Source: AC-32 sp963728765
GTDB lineage: Bacteria; Actinomycetota; Thermoleophilia; Gaiellales; Gaiellaceae
DNA: 64,000 nucleotides
Reading direction: 5' to 3'
Assembly: GCA_963728765.1 (NCBI GenBank)
Contig: CAVSKX010000001.1
Location: 682,001-746,000 of the forward strand
The notes under the pieces were generated by a model. The model did no database searches, was not told the DNA's origin, and worked only from the letters and a program-made list of their open reading frames with translations. Of the stretch, positions 54,869 through 62,224 are shown in pieces. The position numbers were made by a program, and so were the translations under genes. Within the stretch, counting starts at the first letter, position 1; every line of letters starts with the position of its first letter.

Positions 54869-56054
54869 GTCGCGGTGGCTCCTCCCCGGAGCCATCGCCC
54901 TCTTCCTCGTCGCCATGACGCTGCTCCACTGGGGCTGGTACCAGCACGCGCTGATCCGCGACACGGTCGAGTACCACCGCTACGGCGAGGCGATGGTGAA
55001 CGGGCACGTGCCCTACCGCGACTTCGCGGTGGAGTACCCGCCCGGCGCGCTGCCCGCGTTCGGGCTGCCCGCGGTCGGAGACCCGAGCTTCTCGCTGTAC
55101 GACCACGAGTTCCAGATCCTGATGGCGCTCTGCGGGGTCGGCGCCCTGGCCGCGATGTCCCTCGCGCTGCACGCCCTGAATGCCTCGGTGGAACGGACGG
55201 CCGCGGCGCTGGCTTTCTTCGCGCTCGCGCCGCTCGTGCTCGGCTCCGTGATCCTCTATCGCTACGACCTGTGGCCCGCGGCGCTCACGGTCGCGGGGCT
55301 CGCGGCGGTGCTGGCACGGCGGGAGCGGCTCGGCTTCGCGGCGATCGGGCTCGGCGTGGCGGCCAAGGCCTTCCCGGCGGCCGTGCTCCCTCCGGCGGTG
55401 GCGTACGTCTGGCGGACGCGTGGGCGGAAAGCGGCGCTCGTCTGCATCGGCGTGGCGGCCGCGGTCGCGCTCGTGGTGATCCTGCCGTTCCTCGTCCTCG
55501 CGCCTCACGGCGTGTGGGCCAGCATCGAGCGGCAGACGACGCGGCCGCTGCAGATCGAGAGTCTCGCCTCGGCGCTCCTGATCGCCGCGCACCACGTCGG
55601 CGGGCTCGCGGTCACGGTCGTGTCGAGCCACGGCTCGCAGAACCTGACCGGCTCGCTGCCCGATGCCCTCGGCACTGCCTCGAGCGTCCTGCTCGCGCTC
55701 GTGCTGGTCGGGATCTGGGTCGCGGCCGCGCGTGGGCCGGCGACGCCGGACCGCCTCGTCCGCTTCACGGCCGCCTCGCTCGCCGCCTTCGTCGCGCTCG
55801 GGAAGGTGCTCTCGCCGCAGTTCCTGATCTGGCTGCTGCCGATCGTCCCACTCGTGCGCGGGCGGCGCGGGCTCGCAGCGTCGGCGCTGCTCGCGCTCGC
55901 GCTGCTGCTGACGCAGGTCTGGTTCCCGATCCGCTACTTCGACCTGGTCGCGCTGGACGCGTTCCCGTCGTGGGTCCTGCTCGTGCGCGACCTCGTGCTG
56001 GTCGCGCTGCTGGTCGTGCTCACGGCACCGGAACGCGGACCGGCTCGCAGCTGA
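54831..56054 (+). CDS. Membrane glycosyltransferase-like protein (GT87/DUF2029-like) 2
   Basis: A 407-residue protein with about ten helices. LIRDTVEYHRYGEAMVNGHVPYRDFAVEYPPGALPAF is the first extracytoplasmic loop, with the E-Y-P-P-G and early acidic residues typical of GT87-type mannosyltransferases; RYDLWPAALTVAGL and SPQFLIWLLPIVPL follow. It starts at TTG 54831 inside the previous gene. Paired with that gene and gtrA it suggests lipid-linked glycan synthesis. Its 3' end overlaps the convergent YmdB-type gene by 35 bp. Confidence 0.75.
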   Translation: MSALAKSWSASTESRWLLPGAIALFLVAMTLLHWGWYQHALIRDTVEYHRYGEAMVNGHVPYRDFAVEYPPGALPAFGLPAVGDPSFSLYDHEFQILMALCGVGALAAMSLALHALNASVERTAAALAFFALAPLVLGSVILYRYDLWPAALTVAGLAAVLARRERLGFAAIGLGVAAKAFPAAVLPPAVAYVWRTRGRKAALVCIGVAAAVALVVILPFLVLAPHGVWASIERQTTRPLQIESLASALLIAAHHVGGLAVTVVSSHGSQNLTGSLPDALGTASSVLLALVLVGIWVAAARGPATPDRLVRFTAASLAAFVALGKVLSPQFLIWLLPIVPLVRGRRGLAASALLALALLLTQVWFPIRYFDLVALDAFPSWVLLVRDLVLVALLVVLTAPERGPARS

Positions 56055-56799
56055 GCGCGCGGCCCTCGGCGTCGCACTCGACGAGCGCGCCTTCGATTCG
56101 CACGCCGCCCTCGGCCGGCTCGAAGCGCACACCCATCCCGGTGCGCATCCGCCCGATGGCGAGCTCGGCCTTCACCCCGATCACCGAGTCGTGCGGGCCG
56201 GTCATGCCCGCGTCGGTGATCGCGGCCGTCCCGCCGGGCTGCACCCGCGCGTCGTTCGTCTGCACGTGCGTGTGCGTTCCGATCACCGCCGTGACCTTGC
56301 CGTCGAGCACGCGCGCCATGGCGACCTTCTCGCTCGTCGCCTCGGCGTGAAAGTCGACGAGCACGACCTTCGCCGCCGCGCGCGCCTCCTCGACGAGCTC
56401 GTCCACGACCTCGAACGGGCTCACCGGGGTCGACATGAAGAGCAAGCCCTGCAGGTTCAGCACGGCCACGCTGGTCCCGTCGTCGGCCTGCGCCACCGCG
56501 AGCCCGCGTCCCGGCGAGCTCGTCGCGAGGTTCGCCGGCCGCACGACGCGGTCCGACGTCTCGAGGTACGGGCCGATCTCGCGCCGCCGCCAGACGTGGT
56601 TCCCCAGCGTGAGCACGTCCGCACCGGCCCTGAGCAGCCGGTCGGCGAGGCGCGGCGTCAACCCGGCTCCATCGGCCGTGTTCTCGGCGTTCACGACGCA
56701 GAACCCGGCGCCGAGCTCCTCGCGCAGGCCGGTCAGCCGCTCCTCCACGGCCTTGCGGCCGGGCGTCCCGAAGACGTCCGCGATGAAGAGGATTCTCAG
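56020..56799 (-). CDS. YmdB-type metallophosphoesterase
   Basis: A 259-residue cytoplasmic phosphoesterase. It begins LRILFIADVFGTPGRKAVEERL; CVVNAENTADGAGLT, LTLGNHVWRRREI, VLVDFHAEATSEK, VIGTHTHVQTND and TDAGMTGPHDSVIG are the YmdB/TIGR00282 metal motifs in order. Members have 2',3'-cAMP phosphodiesterase activity and affect biofilm or mRNA decay in Bacillus. The natural start of the conserved strand is CTG 56799; no ATG, GTG or TTG fits and GTG 56748 would remove the first metal Asp. Palindromic element copy 3 begins 3 bp upstream. Confidence 0.85.
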   Translation of the reverse strand: MRILFIADVFGTPGRKAVEERLTGLREELGAGFCVVNAENTADGAGLTPRLADRLLRAGADVLTLGNHVWRRREIGPYLETSDRVVRPANLATSSPGRGLAVAQADDGTSVAVLNLQGLLFMSTPVSPFEVVDELVEEARAAAKVVLVDFHAEATSEKVAMARVLDGKVTAVIGTHTHVQTNDARVQPGGTAAITDAGMTGPHDSVIGVKAELAIGRMRTGMGVRFEPAEGGVRIEGALVECDAEGRALSCEPVRVPVP

Positions 56800-56802
56800 G
56801 GT

Positions 56803-56966
56803 GACCCCATGTCAGCGTGACGCTTCGTCGTCGGGGCGCGATGGGTGGTGCGTGGCAAGGACGCAGGGAGTGCTCGTATCCGGAGGATACGAGTGCGACC
56901 GAGAACGCCGTCCACGCGCCGCACAGCGCGTTCCGACGACTCAAGGCTTCGCGCTGGAATGGGGTC
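56803..56966 (-). repeat. Long palindromic 3'-end element, copy 3
   Basis: Arms GACCCCAT (56803-56810) and ATGGGGTC (56959-56966) extend inwards to ~40 bp of imperfect dyad. The central hairpin is CTCGTATCC-GGA-GGATACGAG (56873-56893). Read on the minus strand, the core words match copies 1 and 2. The element starts in the stop codon of the M23-like gene and ends at the start of the YmdB-type gene, both on the minus strand. Confidence 0.8.
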
Positions 56967-57736
56967 TAAGGAAGGGACAGCGTGGCGGGATGGATCTCGA
57001 TCGCCACGTGGTTCCCGGCGTCCGCCGTCACGCGCGCGAGTGCCTGGCGCTCGACCTTTGCGAAGTCGAGGACGGTGCCGACCTTCGACGTCGACGACGC
57101 GAGCGTCGAGCCCACGGTCAGGTTCGGGTCGGGCCGGAGGTGCGTGAGCGAGACGACGAGCGACGGGTTGCCGCTGGGCTGGAGGTCGATCCGCGCGCCC
57201 AGGTGTTTCCCGGCGAGCACGTACGGCGTGATCCCGACCACGGTCCCGTCCACCGGCGAGTAGACGTCGGTCCCGGGCGCTGCGCCGACGTCGAGCGACC
57301 CGGTCGCAGGACCCCCGGTCCCGCCGAGGACGTAGTAGCGCAGGCCGTTGCGGCCGTTGCCGAAGAGGCTCCGCGCGACCCTGCCGACGAGCCCCTGGTT
57401 TACCTGCCGCCCGACCGGCCGCAGGGCGAGAGCGCCGTCGCCGGAGGCGTGGTAGCCGATCGCGGTGACGCGCGAAACCGGCAGCATCAGGCGGATCGAG
57501 CCCTGAAGGGCGACCACCTGCGGCTTCGGCGGACCGGCCGGCAGGAGCCGCGTCGCCGGCGCGGGCGCGGCGGTTCGGACCGCGCGGTTGCCACCCGACC
57601 CGAACGCGGTCAGGAGCAGGGTGACCAGCGCGACCGACGCGAGCAGAACCAGCCCCGCCAATCGCCTCTTACGGCGCGCGACAGCCCGTTCGGCCCGCCT
57701 TCGCCGCGCATGGGCGTGCGCAGAGGCGCGTGGCAT
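56966..57736 (-). CDS. M23/LytM-like membrane-anchored protein
   Basis: A 256-residue protein with a very basic N-terminus (ARRRRAERAVARRKRRLAG), one helix (LVLLASVALVTLLLTAFG) and an extracytoplasmic part. VGAAPGTDVYSPVDGTVVGITPYVLAGKHLGARIDLQPSGNPSLVVSLTHL follows the fold of M23 peptidases, but the H-x-H zinc motif is not intact, so it may be a non-catalytic LytM domain acting as a regulator or binding unit. ATG 57736 follows a TACCTT box by 7 bp. The stop overlaps element copy 3. Confidence 0.7.
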   Translation of the reverse strand: MPRASAHAHARRRRAERAVARRKRRLAGLVLLASVALVTLLLTAFGSGGNRAVRTAAPAPATRLLPAGPPKPQVVALQGSIRLMLPVSRVTAIGYHASGDGALALRPVGRQVNQGLVGRVARSLFGNGRNGLRYYVLGGTGGPATGSLDVGAAPGTDVYSPVDGTVVGITPYVLAGKHLGARIDLQPSGNPSLVVSLTHLRPDPNLTVGSTLASSTSKVGTVLDFAKVERQALARVTADAGNHVAIEIHPATLSLP

Positions 57737-57743
57737 CCGCGGC

Positions 57744-57749
57744 AAGGTA
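57744..57749 (-). promoter_or_regulatory. -10-like box, leaderless start of M23-like gene
   Basis: TACCTT on the minus strand ends 7 bp before ATG 57736. The remaining ~150 bp to the divergent AI-2E-family gene show no further feature except its ribosome-binding site. Confidence 0.45.
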
Positions 57750-57898
57750 ACGAAGCTGGGGTCCTCCTGCAATGGGACCCGTCGCGGTTCGAGCGCCAGG
57801 CCGCCGTCGGTCCCGAAATCCCAGTCCCAGGCAGGTGGACGCGAGCTGCGCGCGCGTCGGGTGGACGACGGCCGAAGCGGTACGACGCCGGAGGTACC

Positions 57899-59131
57899 AT
57901 GCTGGCCATGGCCGGGCCTTCCGCCGGGGCCGCGAAGATCGAAATCCCGCGCTGGATTCAGCTCGTCGGCCTGCCGCTGCTGCTGCTCTTCCTCTGGGTG
58001 GTGGCCGGCGCGGCGCGTCACGTCGTCTTCCTCTTCCTCGTCGCGGCGCTGATCGCGTTCCTGCTGAACCCACTCGTCCGGGCACTGACCCGCGTCTGGA
58101 TACCCCGTGGGCTCGGCGTCGCGCTGGTGTACCTGAGCTTCGCCGCCATCGTCCTGGCCGCCGCGGTTGCGATCGGCTCGGTGGTCGTCGACCAGACCAA
58201 GTCGAGCGCGAACCGGGTGAACGACTACTTTACGGTCGTCAACGGACACCCTCCGCGGACGGACGCCGACCGTGACGTCGACCGCTTCCAGCGCTGGCTC
58301 GACACCCACCGGCTCGGAGGCATCGACGTCCAGAAGCAGGGCCACGACCTCGTCAAGCAGATCCGCGAGAAGGACGTCTCGAGGTACACGGGGGACGTGA
58401 TCGACTTCGTCGAGGGCGCGGCGATCGGCACGGTGAAGTTCCTCTTCAGCCTCGTGCTCGTGATCGTGGTCTCGATCTACATGCTGCTCGACATGCCCAG
58501 GCTGGGCCGCGTCGTGGACCGGCGCTTCCCGCCGCGCCCGGGCTCGTTAGCGCTGCTCCCGCGCATCGAGCACTCGCTTGCGAGCTACGTCCGCGGGCAG
58601 TTCCTGCTGTCGCTGATCATCGGCACGAGCGCCGGCTTAGGGCTCTGGATCCTCGGCACGCTCGGCTGGGTGCCGGGCGCGGACAAGTACGCGGTGCTCT
58701 TCGGTGCGTGGGTCGCCGTCACCGAGCTGATCCCGTACGTCGGCCCGTGGCTCGGGGCGATCCCGCCGTTCATCTACGCGCTGGTGGTACATCCGGTCTC
58801 GGCGATCTGGGTCGGGCTGCTGTTCCTCGGGATCCATCAGATCGAGGGACACGTCGTGGTGCCGAACGTGATGGGCAGCGCGCTGCGGCTCCACCCGCTG
58901 CTGGTCATCTTCGGGCTGTTGGCCGGAGGGGAGATCTACGGCCTCCCCGGCGCGCTCGTCGCCCTGCCGCTGCTGGCCGCGGCGAGGGCGATCTGGGAGT
59001 TCTTCTCGGAGCGGGTGACGCTGGAGTCGTGGGAACAGGGCGGGGCGGTGCCGGTGGAGGTGGACGTCGAGGAAACTCGACCGGTCGCGCCTGTGCCGCC
59101 GGCCGACCCGCCGGCCGCGGCCCGTCGTTGA
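57899..59131 (+). CDS. AI-2E-family transporter
   Basis: A 410-residue membrane protein of PF01594 with about eight helices: WIQLVGLPLLLLFLWVVAGAARHVVFLFLVAALIAFLLNPLVRAL at the start, a long extracytoplasmic coil, then SYVRGQFLLSLIIGTSAGLGLWILG and LIPYVGPWLGAIPPFIYAL (family hallmark), LLFLGIHQIEGHVVVPNVMGSALRLHPLLVIFGLLAGGEIYGLPGALVALPL. Members include autoinducer and Na/H-linked exporters; the substrate is unknown. Normal GGAGG site before ATG 57899. A Pro-rich tail overlaps the ABC gene start as TTGA. Confidence 0.9.
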   Translation: MLAMAGPSAGAAKIEIPRWIQLVGLPLLLLFLWVVAGAARHVVFLFLVAALIAFLLNPLVRALTRVWIPRGLGVALVYLSFAAIVLAAAVAIGSVVVDQTKSSANRVNDYFTVVNGHPPRTDADRDVDRFQRWLDTHRLGGIDVQKQGHDLVKQIREKDVSRYTGDVIDFVEGAAIGTVKFLFSLVLVIVVSIYMLLDMPRLGRVVDRRFPPRPGSLALLPRIEHSLASYVRGQFLLSLIIGTSAGLGLWILGTLGWVPGADKYAVLFGAWVAVTELIPYVGPWLGAIPPFIYALVVHPVSAIWVGLLFLGIHQIEGHVVVPNVMGSALRLHPLLVIFGLLAGGEIYGLPGALVALPLLAAARAIWEFFSERVTLESWEQGGAVPVEVDVEETRPVAPVPPADPPAAARR

Positions 59132-59796
59132 CGCAGAGCTCGGCGCTGCTCGCCGCTCGAGGCGCTGCCCGAAGGTTCGGTCAGACGCACGCGCTCGAGC
59201 CGGTGGACCTCGAGGTCTGGGACGGCGACGCGCTCGCGCTCGTCGGCCCGAACGGGGCCGGCAAGTCGACGCTGCTCTCACTGCTCGCGGGCGCGCTCGA
59301 GCCGAGCGCGGGGACAATCGAGCGGCGCAAGGGCGTGCGCGTCGGCTGGGCGCCGCAACGGCCTGCACAGTACGGGCGGCTCTCCGCGCGCGAGAACCTG
59401 GAGCTCTTCGCGCGGCTCGAAGGCGAGCCCGATCCGGCCGCCGCCGCCGAGCGCCTGCTCGTGGAGTTCGAGCTTCCGGGCAAGACGGCTCCGAGCGGGA
59501 ACCTCTCGGTCGGCAACCGGCAGCGGCTGAACCTCGCGATCTCGCTGCTCGGCTCGCCCCAGGTGCTGCTGCTCGACGAGCCGACGGCCGCGCTCGACCC
59601 GGAGCAGCGGGGCCGGCTGTGGGCGCGCGTCGCGGCGCTGCGCGCGGGCGGCGGGGCCGTCGTCTTCGCCACGCAGAACATCGAGGAGGTCGAGAGCGTC
59701 GCCGACCGCGTCGCCGCGCTGCGCGAGGGCCGCCTGGTCTTCACCGGCTCCGTCGGCGACTACGACCGCGCACACGTCGAGACTCTGTCAGCGTGA
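59128..59796 (+). CDS. ABC transporter ATP-binding protein
   Basis: A 222-residue ATPase. Walker A is GPNGAGKST (residues 40-48), the signature is a slightly degenerate LSVGNRQRLNLAISLLG, Walker B is VLLLDEPTAALDPEQ and the switch His is replaced by Gln (FATQNIEEVE). It resembles CcmA/heme or multidrug-type ATPases. No permease gene follows; a 36-codon hydrophobic frame lies between it and hemB. Start TTG 59128 overlaps the upstream stop. Confidence 0.88.
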   Translation: MTQSSALLAARGAARRFGQTHALEPVDLEVWDGDALALVGPNGAGKSTLLSLLAGALEPSAGTIERRKGVRVGWAPQRPAQYGRLSARENLELFARLEGEPDPAAAAERLLVEFELPGKTAPSGNLSVGNRQRLNLAISLLGSPQVLLLDEPTAALDPEQRGRLWARVAALRAGGGAVVFATQNIEEVESVADRVAALREGRLVFTGSVGDYDRAHVETLSA

Positions 59797-59804
59797 GTGG
59801 CCTA

Positions 59805-59916
59805 ACCGACGACGGTCCGGCCGGTCGTCTCAGACGGTCGCCCGTTCTGGCTGCTCGTCCTGGGCGGGATCTTCGGCGTTCTCGCGCACGTGGGAGCGCG
59901 TAGATTGTTGGCGTGA
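59805..59916 (+). other. Short hydrophobic reading frame before hemB
   Basis: An open frame of about 36 codons without standard start, encoding SDGRPFWLLVLGGIFGVLAHVGARRLLA and stopping with a TGA that overlaps the hemB GTG. It could be a small membrane protein, or the remnant 3' end of a permease for the ABC ATPase. Weak support. Confidence 0.25.
59901..59906 (+). promoter_or_regulatory. -10-like box, leaderless start of hemB
   Basis: TAGATT ends 6 bp before GTG 59913. Confidence 0.5.
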
Positions 59917-60875
59917 GTGCGTTCCCCACGACGCGCCTGAGGCGTTTGCGCCGAAGCGACCGCCTGCGGGCGCTCGTGCGCGAGACCCGCCTCGACCTGG
60001 ACGACTTCGTCTTCCCGTTCTTCGTCGGCCCCGTGACGGAGCCGAACCCGGACCTGCCGGCGCTCGGCCGCGTCTCCGTCGACGACCTCGTCACCGAAGC
60101 CGCGGACGCCGAGCGGCTCGGGGTGCGCGCGGTGATCCTGTTCGGCATCCCGGACGAGAAAGATGCGGAGGGCTCGGGCGCCTGGGACGAGGACGGCGTG
60201 ATCCAGCGCGCGCTGCGAGCGCTGCGCGAGTCGAGCCCGGGCCTCGTGCTGCTGACGGACGTCTGCCTCTGCGAGTACACCTCGCACGGCCACTGCGGCG
60301 TGCTCGACGGCGAGGAGGTCGACAACGACGCGACGCTCGAGCTCCTGGCGCGCACCGCGCTGAGCCACGCGGCCGCGGGCGCGGACGCCGTGTGCCCGAG
60401 CGACATGATGGACGGCCGCGTCGCTGCGATCCGTGCGGCCCTCGACGAGGACGGTCACGGCGAGACGCCGATCGTCTCCTACGCGGCGAAGTACGCGAGC
60501 GCCTTCTACGGCCCCTTCCGCGAGGCAGCCGACTCGACGCCTGCGTTCGGCGACCGCCGCGGCTACCAGCTCGACCCGGCCAACGTGCGCGAGGCGCTGC
60601 GCGAGTGCGAGCTCGACGTCGCCGAGGGCGCGGACGCGCTGCTCGTGAAGCCGGCGCTGCCGAATCTCGACGTGCTCCGCGCGGCGCGCGAGCGGTTCGA
60701 CCTCCCGGTCGGCGCGTACAACGTCTCCGGCGAGTACGCGATGCTGAAGGCCGCGGGCGCTCGCGGCTGGCTCGACGAGCGGGAGGCGGCGCTCGAGTCG
60801 CTGACCGCGATCGTCCGGGCCGGCGCCGACCTCGTGGTCAGCTACTGGACGAAGGAGCTGGCCGGGTGGCTGTAG
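59913..60875 (+). CDS. hemB: Delta-aminolevulinic acid dehydratase HemB
   Basis: A 320-residue enzyme condensing two 5-aminolevulinate molecules to porphobilinogen. The metal-cysteine cluster is DVCLCEYTSHGHCG (zinc type), the Schiff-base lysines are Lys193 (YAAKYASAFYGPFR) and Lys246 (LLVKPA), and GYQLDPAN and YNVSGEYAM are the usual motifs. Full length. Its 3' end overlaps the next gene by 10 bp. Confidence 0.96.
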   Translation: MSAFPTTRLRRLRRSDRLRALVRETRLDLDDFVFPFFVGPVTEPNPDLPALGRVSVDDLVTEAADAERLGVRAVILFGIPDEKDAEGSGAWDEDGVIQRALRALRESSPGLVLLTDVCLCEYTSHGHCGVLDGEEVDNDATLELLARTALSHAAAGADAVCPSDMMDGRVAAIRAALDEDGHGETPIVSYAAKYASAFYGPFREAADSTPAFGDRRGYQLDPANVREALRECELDVAEGADALLVKPALPNLDVLRAARERFDLPVGAYNVSGEYAMLKAAGARGWLDEREAALESLTAIVRAGADLVVSYWTKELAGWL

Positions 60876-61339
60876 CGACCGATCTCTGGGAGACCATCGC
60901 GCGTGAGGCTGCGCAGGAGAGCCGGCTATGGCAGGACGCATTGAGCGCGGACCCCCGGCGGGAGGCGATCTTCTCGCCGCTGGCCGAGGAGCGGTACGGG
61001 CTCGGCCTCGAGACGATCTACGAGGGCTACCTGCTGCACTACGGGCGGCCGCGGCTGTTCGAGCCGGCCGACGCCGACACGACGCTGCTGCTCGGGGACT
61101 ACCTGTACGCGCACGGCCTCGTCCGCGTCGCGCAGGCCGGGCCGGTCGAGGCGGTGAGCGACCTCGCCGCGCTGATCTCGCTGTGCGCCCAGCTGCGCGC
61201 GGACGGGCTTCCAGGCGACGGTGAGGCGTGGGCGGCCACGGCGGCCACCCTCGGCCGCGGCGAGGACGCGCGCCTGACCTGGCAGCCGGGCCCGGAGGCG
61301 GAGCGGGCGCTCGAGAAACACGGGACCCTGGTCGGGTAG
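60866..61339 (+). CDS. Hypothetical protein downstream of hemB (157 aa)
   Basis: No family recognised. Soluble and mainly helical: DLWETIAREAAQESRLWQDALSADP, then GLGLETIYEGYLLHYGRPRLFEPADADTTLLLGDYLYAHGLVRVAQAG and a C-terminal WAATAATLGRG. The central LLGDYLYAHGLVRVA pattern hints at a helical repeat. It starts at GTG 60866 inside hemB and precedes a 44-residue membrane protein; a role tied to haem synthesis is possible but unproven. Confidence 0.7.
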   Translation: MAVATDLWETIAREAAQESRLWQDALSADPRREAIFSPLAEERYGLGLETIYEGYLLHYGRPRLFEPADADTTLLLGDYLYAHGLVRVAQAGPVEAVSDLAALISLCAQLRADGLPGDGEAWAATAATLGRGEDARLTWQPGPEAERALEKHGTLVG

Positions 61340-61342
61340 AGT
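61337..61342 (+). promoter_or_regulatory. -10-like box of the 44-residue gene
   Basis: TAGAGT overlaps the upstream stop codon and ends 7 bp before ATG 61350. Confidence 0.45.
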
Positions 61343-61349
61343 CGGGCCG

Positions 61350-61484
61350 ATGCTGCCGCTCGCGAAGACCGCCGCCGAGGAGGGCAAGGACGTCATCACG
61401 GCCATGCTGGTCGTCGGCCTCGTCTTCCTCAGCGTGATCGTCCTCGGCGAAGTGACGCACTGGCTTCGCCACCGGCGTCACTAG
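61350..61484 (+). CDS. Small single-helix membrane protein (44 aa)
   Basis: A 44-residue protein with a polar N-terminus (MLPLAKTAAEEGKDVITA), one transmembrane helix (MLVVGLVFLSVIVLGEVTHWL) and a basic end (RHRRH). It has a -10-like box at leaderless spacing and codon use like its neighbours. Function unknown; such proteins often accompany membrane complexes. Confidence 0.55.
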   Translation: MLPLAKTAAEEGKDVITAMLVVGLVFLSVIVLGEVTHWLRHRRH

Positions 61485-61489
61485 GAGTC

Positions 61490-62224
61490 ATCACGCGCGT
61501 GCGCGAGCTACCGCGCTCGACGAGCACCGCCGGGTCGTGCGCAAGGCGTACGCGCGGCAGGACGGCGTCGAGGTCGCACGCAGGGCGACGCGTTCGTCGT
61601 CGTGTTTCCAACGGCGCCGGGCCCGGCCGCGTACCGCTCGGCGCCGTGCTCGTCCAGCAACCGCGTCGAGCCCTCGATGTCGGTGAAAAGGAAGCTGACG
61701 GTACCGCGCGGTAGAACGGTGGCCAGGTGCTCGTCTCCGCCGCGACCGCCGCTGCTCCGTGACGACGGCCTGCGCGACCTGGGCGAGCACCGGCTCAAGG
61801 ACCTCGGCGCGCCGGAGCGGATCTACCAGCTCGGGGACGGCGACTTCCCGCCGCTGAAGACGCTCTACCGAACGAATCTCCCGGTCCCGGCCACGCCCGC
61901 AGCCGCGATCCGGGCGGCTCGATGGACGTCTTCGCCGACGTACCCCTCGCCCGTCAGCAGCGCCGTCCGGGTGTGAATACCCATCCTGACCGGCAGCCGG
62001 AGCCGGTCCTGCGCGTAGCGGGCAGCGGCAAGCGCGCCCGCGTCGGCGAGAGCGCCGGAGAACGTGACCCCAGGGCGACGACTCCAAAGGCGCTCCGCGA
62101 GTACGGGCCGTTCGTCGAGCCGGTCCGCGGAGCGGACTTCGAACGCGGCCGCACAGAAGGTCGCAGGCTCTCGGTGGACGAGGCAGTCCAGTACGCCCTC
62201 TCCGGCCTAGACTCACCTCGATGA
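61490..62224. pseudogene. Scrambled adenylate/guanylate cyclase-ATPase regulator
   Basis: Pieces of one large LuxR/AAA-type cyclase regulator lie out of order and orientation. At 61505-61620 (+) is the middle of the cyclase domain (DEHRRVVRKAYARQDG, QGDAFVVVFPTAPG). At 61625-61725 (-) is its N-terminus (LPRGTVSFLFTDIEGSTRLLDEHGAERYA). At 61725-61900 (+) is the post-cyclase part (GQVLVSAATA, then LRDDGLRDLGEHRLKDL, frameshifted, and YQLGDGDFPPLKTL). At 61893-62050 (-) is VRMGIHTRTALLTGEGYVGEDVHRAARIA. At 62100-62224 (+) is the protein's C-terminal end (GRRLSVDEAVQYAL). The ATPase middle is missing. The final TGA overlaps the next ATG. Confidence 0.75.
62208..62213 (+). promoter_or_regulatory. 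-10-like box, leaderless start of UbiD-family gene
   Basis: TAGACT ends 7 bp before ATG 62221, inside the 3' end of the cyclase remnant. Confidence 0.5.
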
